Positions 1-8,900 of a DNA stretch of 64,000 nt are shown here, one piece after another (within the stretch, counting starts at the first letter, position 1; every line of letters begins with the position of its first letter). The stretch spans positions 1-64,000 of the forward strand of contig NZ_JAGETZ010000016.1 of assembly GCF_017571495.1 (NCBI RefSeq). The letters are read 5' to 3'. A model generated the notes under the pieces. That model did no database searches. It saw only the letters and a program-made list of their open reading frames with translations, and was not told where the DNA came from. The stretch is from Hymenobacter negativus (GTDB taxonomy: Bacteria; Bacteroidota; Bacteroidia; Cytophagales; Hymenobacteraceae). The position numbers and the translations under genes are program-made.

Positions 1-359
1 AACCAGTAGCGCTACTGGCCCGGTCCGGCTTTCGGTTTTTAATAGGCTGTCGAACCGGTGTATGAGCTTTCCTGCAGTGCGCGCGGTGTGCGCGGAGCAT
101 TTTTGCGGCGCATTACGATAAGAAGCCGTGACTTTTCAGCGCTTATATAATCGAACAGCCGTAAGGCGGCGACAGAATTAATAGCTGGATGATAAAGCGG
201 TGGGCAGGGTAGCAAAGCGGAGGTGCTTTTTGTAGGTGAAGCGTGCCGCTTAAGTGTTATACATCCCAGACTGCGCTGAAGACACAAGGCCCCGCCCAGA
301 TATCCGGACGGGGCCTTATGCAATGTGGGCTACTATTCGGACGATTGTCCGAACAGGCT
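1..359. other. Left-edge intergenic region
   Basis: No convincing gene is visible here. The only open frame of any length runs on the minus strand from about 323 to 39, overlaps the terminator at 286-317 and has no recognisable protein character. The region is moderately AT-rich and seems to be the downstream flank of the IPT/TIG gene that ends at 360. Confidence 0.55.
286..317 (-). terminator. Hairpin terminator for the IPT/TIG gene
   Basis: A 9-bp perfect stem (aaggccccg at 286-294 pairs with cggggcctt at 309-317) surrounds a 14-nt loop. It lies 42 bp past the stop codon of the minus-strand gene ending at 360. The T-tract on the minus strand is short, so it may be only moderately efficient. 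Confidence 0.65.
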
Positions 360-2471
360 TTAGTTTTTCTCGATGCGACGGAGGGCAGTTACGTTACCCT
401 GACGCACTTCCAGCAGGTAAACACCGGCCGCTAAGCTAGCGGGCAGACGCAGTTGCTGGTCAGCCGCCAGGGTAGCCGGGGCCAGTACCATGCGGCCGGC
501 GAGGTCGCGCAGTGCTACGGTAGCCGCACCCGGCTGGGGCAGCGCTACTGTCACCCGGTCGGTGGCGGGGTTTGGGAATACGGTCAGGCCGGGCATTGCC
601 TGGCTGGCCACTACTGCCGACACCAGGCTAAATGGCGTGGCGCTGGTAGCGGTGCCACCGGGCGTCACCACCGTCAGAAAACCGTTGACACTGCCCGTAC
701 CAGTAGGCAGTACAAGGGTAATGCTGGTAACCGAAACTACTGTGTAGTTGGGCACTGCGAAGCTGCCGATGTTTACCGCTGTGGCTCCGGTGAAATTGGT
801 GCCCGTAATAGTGACGGTGGTACCAGGGCCGCCGGTGGCAGGCGTGAAGCTGGCAATTGTAGGAGCCGGAACGGTCACGGTGAAGGTAGAGGCCACCGAA
901 GTGCCGCCACCTGGGGCTGCATTTGTTACAGTCACAGGATAAGCTCCGGCGGTAACAACCGCAGTGGCAGGAACCGTTGCTGTAAGCTGCGTAGCCGACA
1001 CGAAGGTGGTCGTCAGGTTCGTCCCATTGAAGGATATTACCGAACCGCTGTAGAAGCCTGTGCCATTAAGCGTGAGCGTAAATGCAGCACTACCGGCAAC
1101 GGCCGTGGCCGGAGCTAAGCTGCTGATAACAGGCAACGGATTTGGCGCAATTACTGTGAACGTGCCGGTGCTCACGGCCGTGCCGCCTTGTGTGGTAATG
1201 GCAATGGTGCCCGAAGTAGCCCCTGCTGGCACCACAAAAGTGATGGTTGCTGCATCGACCACGGTGAAACCGGTAACGGCTACTCCATTTAGGGTGACGG
1301 CGCTTGCGTTGGCGAAGTTGGTACCCGTCACGGTGACTGTGGTGCCTACCGGCCCACTGGCGGGCGTGAAGCTGGCAATGGCTGGTGCAGGTGCTACCGG
1401 TGCGAAAGCGATGCCTCGAAAAGCCGTATTCGTGCCCGCCGTAGCAATGGCAGTTGGTAAGGCCGTGAGGCTGGGAGCAGTGTTGTAGCCCGAGTTGTCA
1501 GTCATGAAAAACAGGCTGCCCACGCTGGTCGCGGCCAGCGAAACGCTGGTACCGGTGGTGCTGCCGTTCAGGCCGCGAATGGTAGAAGTGGGCGTACCGG
1601 CAATTAGGCCGTTCAGCACCCAGGTACCTGATGCCAAGCTCCATTTCTGGATGCCGCCGGCCGTGGACCGGTCGTCGCTCACGTATACCACGTCCACGCC
1701 GGGTACGGTGGGGCTCAGGTCGGCAAAGTAGAAGCTGTAAGGGCTGGCTCCGGGCGTAGTGGCTGGAAAACCAGGCAGAGCGGTTACTGTTTGATTGCCG
1801 GTGGTGGGCAGTCCAGTACCTACCTGGCTCAACCCACGGTAGGGGCTGACGGCCGTTGAGATGTACAGGTTGCCATCTGCGATATTGATGCCGCGGATGT
1901 CGGTTGGAGCAGTATCAAGTGGGGTGCTCGTGACGCTGCCAAAGGCTTGGTACTGCACGCCCGAATTGCCTCCAACAGTGTAAAAGCTCGTGCCATCGAC
2001 CGTGGCCGCAGCGCGGATGCTGACGCCGCTGAATGTATCGCCGACGCTCGTGCTGGTGTTAAAAGTGCCATCGGCGGCCACGCGGCCAATCACACGGGCC
2101 ACATCAGTTGCCAGCGAAGTGATTACGCCGGTAGTACCTGGGGCCGCGCTGTAGCCCGTCAGGACCAGGTAGCGGCCGTCGACCGAGCGGGTCAGGCCAA
2201 GCTCAGAAGTCGCGTTGCCACTGGCCGTGAGAATGCGGTTCACGCTGCCTACTGAGGTCGGCATGTCAATAGTCTGAACCAAGGTGCCACTAGGGGTGTA
2301 CTCGTCCAAAAAAACTGCCGTAGCTGCCCCCGATAGGGGCGCGGTGCCGTCGCCTACGCGGGCCACCACAATGTTGCCGGGAGTAAACGGTGATGCTTGG
2401 CATAGAGCCGGCCATAACAGTAGCGCGGAGGCTTGGCAGACTAACCGCCGAAATGAATAAAAAGGTCTCAT
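360..2471 (-). CDS. T9SS-exported IPT/TIG-repeat surface protein
   Basis: 703 residues, probably secreted across the outer membrane and attached to the cell surface or released by T9SS. An N-terminal signal peptide ends near residue 26 (cleavage after CQA). Residues about 27-358 form a repetitive beta-rich region that reads like a propeller (ADG, DGR, DGN and similar turns). Three IPT/TIG immunoglobulin-like domains follow at about 360-440, 447-537 and 540-620, each opening with a variant of 'I.SFTPASGPVGTTVTVTGTNF'. The last 75 residues are a type A sorting domain with the FPNPATD motif and a final GVYLLEV strand. The start is a clear ATG, about 60 bp downstream of a TATCTTTG element. The ligand is unknown; the IPT domains suggest a carbohydrate-binding or adhesive role, but this is inference. 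Confidence 0.88.
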   Translation of the reverse strand: MRPFYSFRRLVCQASALLLWPALCQASPFTPGNIVVARVGDGTAPLSGAATAVFLDEYTPSGTLVQTIDMPTSVGSVNRILTASGNATSELGLTRSVDGRYLVLTGYSAAPGTTGVITSLATDVARVIGRVAADGTFNTSTSVGDTFSGVSIRAAATVDGTSFYTVGGNSGVQYQAFGSVTSTPLDTAPTDIRGINIADGNLYISTAVSPYRGLSQVGTGLPTTGNQTVTALPGFPATTPGASPYSFYFADLSPTVPGVDVVYVSDDRSTAGGIQKWSLASGTWVLNGLIAGTPTSTIRGLNGSTTGTSVSLAATSVGSLFFMTDNSGYNTAPSLTALPTAIATAGTNTAFRGIAFAPVAPAPAIASFTPASGPVGTTVTVTGTNFANASAVTLNGVAVTGFTVVDAATITFVVPAGATSGTIAITTQGGTAVSTGTFTVIAPNPLPVISSLAPATAVAGSAAFTLTLNGTGFYSGSVISFNGTNLTTTFVSATQLTATVPATAVVTAGAYPVTVTNAAPGGGTSVASTFTVTVPAPTIASFTPATGGPGTTVTITGTNFTGATAVNIGSFAVPNYTVVSVTSITLVLPTGTGSVNGFLTVVTPGGTATSATPFSLVSAVVASQAMPGLTVFPNPATDRVTVALPQPGAATVALRDLAGRMVLAPATLAADQQLRLPASLAAGVYLLEVRQGNVTALRRIEKN

Positions 2472-2533
2472 AATAAGAAAGGAAGAAAATGTAAAAATAC
2501 AATTACGAAGAACAGGTTATACTCTTCTGGCCC

Positions 2534-2541
2534 CAAAGATA
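2534..2541 (-). promoter_or_regulatory. Bacteroidota -7 element (TATCTTTG)
   Basis: Read on the minus strand, the sequence is TATCTTTG, a perfect match to TAnnTTTG, the -7 consensus of the Bacteroidota primary sigma factor. It lies 63 bp upstream of the ATG at 2471. No clean TTG -33 element is visible at the usual distance, so the call rests on the -7 box. Confidence 0.45.
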
Positions 2542-2860
2542 CCGCCATGGTGGCTTATATAACATCATTTTTGATTTAACATTGGAAAATGCTTGCTAGG
2601 AAAAATCCATATCTATTTTATAGCTGGCCTAAGTTTTGGATTGGTGATATCAGCCACGAAATGATAGTATGCTGGTCGGTTTTTAGCAAGGGCCAAGTTC
2701 AGAGACACTAAGCGGCACTACAGTGGTGAATAAGAGTGCTACTCTGCGGCAGTACCAGTTAGCTGCTTAAGTCATCCACCACAATACTGTATTCAGCTGA
2801 ATCTCGCGGCTAAAGTGTTAGACTAGAAAGCAATTCAAAACAGTGTCGTAGGGCGGCAAC

Positions 2861-2899
2861 GAAAAAGCCCCGGCTGCACAAGCGTGCAATCGGGGCTTT
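2861..2899 (-). terminator. Hairpin terminator for the 2640-residue gene
   Basis: Perfect 9-bp outer stem (aaagccccg 2864-2872 with cggggcttt 2891-2899) and an inner gcac/gtgc stem. On the minus strand it is followed by a run of five T, as in an intrinsic terminator. It begins 20 bp past the stop codon at 2920. Confidence 0.8.
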
Positions 2900-2919
2900 C
2901 TGTGAGTGGAATCCCGTGC

Positions 2920-5900
2920 TTATTCCACGGTTACTTTGGTGGTCAGCTTCGTGCCATCGGCCGTTTGCCAAGTCACGAAGTACAGACCGGTAGCCAGGGG
3001 ACGAGCGGGCTGGATAGTGGTTTCCACCGCACCCGCTGCTGCTACGTGGGTCAGCACGAGGCGACCAACGTTATCGAACATCGTGACAGTGCCGCCGGTG
3101 GTGCCCAGGTTAGTGGTGAGCAACTGGAAGCCCTGGCCCGAAGCCGGGTTCGGATAAGCCGCCAGGCTGGGAGCCTGATGCTCGCCCTCGAAGCGCACCG
3201 CTACGATAGGCGAGTAAGCGTCTTTGCCATCGCGGTCCACTTGGCGCAGGCGGTAATAGCTCAAGCCACCCATGGGCTTGGTGTCGAGGGTAGCGTAATT
3301 GTGGCGGGTGTTGCTGTTGCCTTGCGCTTCCACGCGTTCGATGGTGCTGAAGGTCCGGCCGTCAACCGAGCGCTGCACCTGGAAGTAGGCGCTGTTTTTT
3401 TCCGAAGCCGTGGCCCAGGCAACGGCAACGGCCAAGCCCTGACGGACAGCCGTGAATTGCAGCAGCTCAACGGGCAGCGGAGCCGTGCCAGTCAGCGGGT
3501 TGTCAACTTTGTTGGTAGAGGCTAGGGCGAAGAACGATGTGCTGTTGATGACAGTGGGGGCCGAAATGGTGTAGCCGCGCGGGGCATCGGGCGAGAATAC
3601 ACCGCCGCCACCTGCTGTGCTCCAGGGGCCGCTAGGACCCGACGATTGCGCGACACGCAGGTTACCAGGCACGTTCACTTGCTCGTCCACCACGTCGGTG
3701 TTGAAGCTGAGCTGCACGGTGGGCTGGTTGATGGTGCCGGATAGGAGTTGGATGCGGTAGTAGCGGTTGGCCGAGAGGTTCGACAAGGTGGCATCGACGC
3801 TACCTGCCGGGGCACCGTTGAAGATTTCAACCAGAACCACCGGGTTAGCCGACACGCCCTGCGGCTTAATCGTAACCGGGCGGTAGCGGCTACCCGCGCC
3901 TACCGGGAACACGCGGATGCTGGCAGCCTCGTTGGGCAGCGTCATGGCCAAGCGGCCAGCTACGTACGACGAAAGGTTTGTGCCAGTGATGGGCTGCGTG
4001 GTGGTATTGGTGAGGCTCAACTTGTTGGCAGCGCCCGTCACAATAATGCCGCTTTGCATGGTCATCATATTGGCTACGGTCACATCGGTGCTAGTCCCAA
4101 ACAGCAGGGCACTGTTGCCCAGTTTCTGTAAGTTATAGAACGTGGTTGCACCAGTCAGGGTCCGGTTGGCATCGGTGATGAGCTGTACCAGGCTGGTACC
4201 GGGGTCAAAGTAACCGGTGTTGGTGAAGTTGCCGCGCAACACAATGTTGCTAACATCAGCTATGAAGCTACCAGTGCTTTGGTTGTTGAAGTCACCGGCA
4301 ATCCGCGTGATGTTGGCGGCGCCGTTGTAAGTACCGGCGTTCGAGAAGCTGCTGTTGGCTGTTACATCGCCGCTGGAGGCCGTGAACGTACCGGTAGCCG
4401 TATTGCTGAAATTTCCGGTAGCAGTCAGCGCGCCCATGCCTGCTACATAGTTGCCGCTGTTGGTAAAGGTGGTACCTACCGTGAGGGTACCCGTGCCCAC
4501 ATTGGCGTTGTAGTTGCCGCTGTTGCTGAAGGCTGTGCCTGCGCTCACATTGCCATTGCCGTTGTTGAGCGTTCCGCCGTTGGTGAGGGCCGTACCGATA
4601 TTCACATCACCTGCACCCAGTACCAGAGTGCCATTGTTGGTGAGGAAAGCGCCTGTGGTCAGGACACCATCGTTGAGGTTGAGGCGGCCGCTGATGGTCG
4701 CACCGCTTGTAGCCGAGGTCAGGGTAATGTTCTGGCTAGTGGGGTTGTCGACAATGCTGCCGGTGCCAACGGCCAGTGAGCCGTTAATGGTCAGGTCGAG
4801 GTTGCTCAGCTGCTTGGTCGTGTTGCCCGAGAAGGTCAGGTTGTTGTAGGTGTCGCGGGCCGGCAGCTGTACTGCGCCGGTGTATTCCACCGTGCCACCA
4901 CCAGCGGCCACGAAGGCCGAGTAGTTACCGGCGGGGAACAAAGCCGAGCCAATGCGCAGCGTGCCCGAGCCGGTGATAGTGCTGAAGTTGTTGGCCACGT
5001 TGGTGCCCAGGTTCAGCGTGCCCTGCAACACTAGGTTGGCCGAGCCCCGGCCTGCGCCGTTCGAGTTGATGAGGTGGTTGGCCCGAATAACAACGGGGTT
5101 TGCCAGGGTCGGGAAGGAAGTAGGCAATGCCAGGGGACCATCCGAACCATCGGCGTTTAAAGTCCAGGCAGTCGGGTTGTCCCAGTTGGCACCAACGGCT
5201 AGGCCGGCCGTGGCGTTGCGGCTATAGAACGTAGGCACCGCGCCGAATTCCGAGGTCTCGCCGCCGGTGTAGTCACCGTCGAAGTAAGTAACGGCTGCGT
5301 TGGTCAGCGTGTTGGAGCTTGGGAGTACCGCGCTGGTGGTAATGCCACCCTGCGGGGTCCAGGCCCCGTTCAGGAAGCGGCCCAGTTTATAAGAAGCTTC
5401 CGTGCCATTCACGTCGTTGCCGACACCGTTGTCGATGTAAGTGAACACCTGCGTCACCACGGGCGCATTGAAGCCCGTGCTGCGTACTTTCCAATAGTAG
5501 CCCAATTCCTTGGCAGCCACGTCCGTAGTAGAAGGATGAGCCAAGTCGACGGGTTGCACTGTGAGGGTACCCAGGGCCGTGTTGCTCGTCACGTTCATTT
5601 GCACGGGGGTGTACTTGCTGGCTGCGCCAATGGGGAACGTGAAGTTCGAAGCCCCAATGGGGTAGCTTTTGCGCACGCCTTGGTCGGCCACGATACCGTT
5701 GGTCCGGATGAAGTTCGTGCTGCCGAAAGTGCCAGCTACTGCGCCAGCAGCCGTATTGCTCAGCCACAGCAGGTTCGAGCCAATGCTTAGTACGCCGCTG
5801 GTCAGGGTCAAAACGTTGGTGATTTCCTGGTTGGCCGTGGCGGTGGCACCAGCGGTGTTGTTCAGAATTACGTTGCCGAAGCGGCCTGTGCCATTACCGC

Positions 5901-8900
5901 CAATGTTCTGGTTGGTGGTGCCGGCCAGGGTTAAACTACCGCTGCCGCTGCTGGTGTGCAGGGCTGAGTTGTTCACATCGCCCAGGGCCGTCAGGGTCTG
6001 GCCGTTGTCGGCTAGGGTGCCTTTGGCAATGGTCAGCGAGCCGATAACGCGGGCGTTGCGGCCCAACTGGAACGTGCCACCCGTTTGGGCGTTGTTCACC
6101 ACTAGACTGCCAAATACAGTTAGGTTAGCCGAGGTGCTTGTGAGTTGCTGCAGCACTGGGCCATTGCCGGTAAAGGTTGTGGTTTGGGTAGCTGTGCCAG
6201 GCTGGAAGCCACCGTTGGTCAGGCCCGTATTGGTCGAGGGGTTGTTGTTAACCAAGTTCTGGTCAATGTTCAACCCCAGGCCATTTGCATTGAAATAGGC
6301 AAAGTCGTTGGCAATGGTGAGCGAGCCTTTCAGGTTCAGCGGGCTCAGGCCCGTGAGCAGGCCGGTATTGGTGCTGGTGGCATTGAGACCGGACTCTACT
6401 TTCAGGTCATACAGCGGGACCAGCGACTCAACGCTGACCGTTACGTTGCCGCTGGTAGTAGTGCCCAGCACCACGGTGCCGGCTGTTACCACCGTGGAAT
6501 CGGGGCGCAGGTACAGGTCGGCTATGATGGTCGGGCGGGTGTTGGTACCGCGCAGGGCTAGCGTGCCGCCTGTCATCCGGAAGATGCTGCCGGGGCCCTG
6601 CACTTCCAGCAAGCCACGCTCGTTGTTCTGGTACACTTCAGCCCGGGCACCGCCGATTTCGACAGTACCGCCGCTCTGGTCGTAGCGCAGCGAGCCGTTA
6701 GTATTGGCCGTGGTGCGGCGAATCTGGCCGTTCACATACAAAGTGCCGCCATTGCCTACCCGAATGGTGGGCGTGCCGGCACTAGCGTATTCGAGGTCGT
6801 TGCCCAGGCCCGTGGTGGTGCCTACGCTTAGCTTGCCTTGCAGCACTTTCAACTGGCCGGCCAGTTTCAGGTCGGCCGCAGCGCTGGTACCGGTAGCGGG
6901 TGCCGTTACGGTGGTAGCCACCGTCACATCAGCGCCGGGAGCGTCCACGGTCAGGCCAGCGTTGTCTGGAATAAGGTACGGGCTATCGGCGTTATGAATG
7001 GTGAGGGTACCTGTGCCTTTGGCGTAGCGTAGCGTGCCATTGGTCAGGGTGAGCCAGTTGCTGATGGGTGTGGTCAATGTACCAGCAACGTCTAGGTTTA
7101 GGATTGCAGCTTGACCCGTGCCCTTATTCATCGTAAGAGTATACAGGTCGGTGAGGGTACCCGTGGTGCCGGTGAGGCTAGCGTCGTTTTTACCCACAAA
7201 GGTCAGCGTGGTACGGCGGCTGCCTGTAATGTTAAAGTCCAGCGTGCCGTTGTTCGTCAGCGAACCGCCTACGGTCAGCGTGTTGGTCACAGCCGTACCG
7301 GTGGTGTTTTCGTCAAAGGTGGCCCCAGCGTCTACGCGTACGTCGGTATCGGCAGTCAGGGTGCGTGCCACGACGTTGGCGAAGCGGAACGCGCCGGCCT
7401 GTACTGCAATCAGCGAATCGACGCGCAGGTTGCCGTTGGTAGTGCTGCTCAGAAATACAACGCCTGTGCCACCAGAAGAACCTGTTTTCAATTGAGAAAA
7501 CACACGTAGGTTAAGGTTGGGCAGCGTGATGGTCCGACCCGAAGCCGCATTCAACCACAGGTAGCGGTAGGAATTCAGCGTCAGTGTGCCAGCTTGAGAA
7601 GAAATCGGCAGCGTGAAGTTGACCGTGCCGGTGGTATAGTATTCCACCGTGCCGCCGTTTTCTTGTAGGAAGGAGCCGAAGTCACCACCAGGGAAAATTG
7701 CGGTGGTAGCGGAAGAACTTACGCGCAGGCGGCCCGAGCCACCCACTTTAGCATCCGGCAGGGCACCGAAATTGTGGCCTGTAGTCGTACCCACATCCAT
7801 TACCGAGCCCCGGTCAATTACCAACGAGCCCGAGTTGGCGGCGTTAGCAGCTACCGTCACGGTATGGAAAATGCTGGCACTAGCTGAGCCGATGAACACG
7901 GGGTTACCAGGACCAGGGAAATTGACGCCAGCAGCAGTGCCAGTAGGCACGGCCGCCCCGGTGTTGCTTGTGGTGCTCCAAGTAGTATTGGTTGCCCAGT
8001 TGCCATTTGTGCGGCTGTAAAAGGCCGTTACGGCACCGAAGGCAGCGGGCAGGCCGGCAGTGAACTCACCTTCAAACTGGCCGAGGTTGGTGAATCGGAT
8101 AGAAGAAGTAGGGTTGCCTTCTACAACAAGGTTAACATCATTGTAGGACGTCCAAGACACTGGCTGGTAGCGGCCGGGAATGTAGTTGGTGAGTGTACCG
8201 CTGGCGTCGGCATTGGTCATGGTGAAGCGCATGTTGATAGCCGAGCTCGGAATAGTTCCAAAGCCCGTGCTGCGCACCTTCCAGTAGTAATTCAACGAGC
8301 CAGTCGTACCATTAGTCACGAAAGGGTTACGAGTACTTACCGGGCTCACGCTGACTTGGCCGTATTTGGCCAGTGAGGTGGCCAAGGCAAGCTGTATAGT
8401 AGCTGGCGCGTACTTGGTGCCTGTTCCTACTGGGAAAATAAAGTTATCGGCCCCACCATAGGTCTTCTGCAGGCCTAAGTCGCTTTGGTTACCGGCGGTT
8501 TGGATGAAGCACTGGGTACCAAATGGGCCAGTGATTGCATCAGATGGGCTCACATTGGTTAGTGACAGTCGGTTGGCGCCAATGGCCAGGATGTGGGTAC
8601 TCTGCAGCGTCAGAGAGTTTGCCACGCTCATATTAGCCGTCATCGTTACGGCCACAGCGCCCACGGCCATGGAGCTGTTGACGTTCAAATTGCCGAACAC
8701 ACCAAGGTCGTTGCCGCTGATGGTTTGAAGCACACTGCCCGCCATGGTAATGCTGCCCGTACCACCCCCGCTGGTGTGTGAGGCCGAGTTCACCATATTG
8801 CCCAGTACGTTGATGGTTTTGCCACCGTCGTTGAGCACCCCGTTGAGGAGGCTAAGCGTGCCAGCTGCTGCTACAGTGTAAGTGTTAGCCGTGCCGCCCA

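Larger units (their letters stand above)
2472..2919. other. Intergenic region between two minus-strand giant surface genes
   Basis: About 450 bp, AT-rich compared with the flanking genes. It contains a likely promoter -7 element for the IPT/TIG gene (2534-2541) and the terminator of the 2640-residue gene (2861-2899). I see no coding sequence in the remainder. Confidence 0.6.

Noticed and set aside
39-323. 94-codon minus-strand open frame at the left edge
   Set aside because: Overlaps a clear terminator hairpin, has no domain or signal and reads as non-protein sequence.
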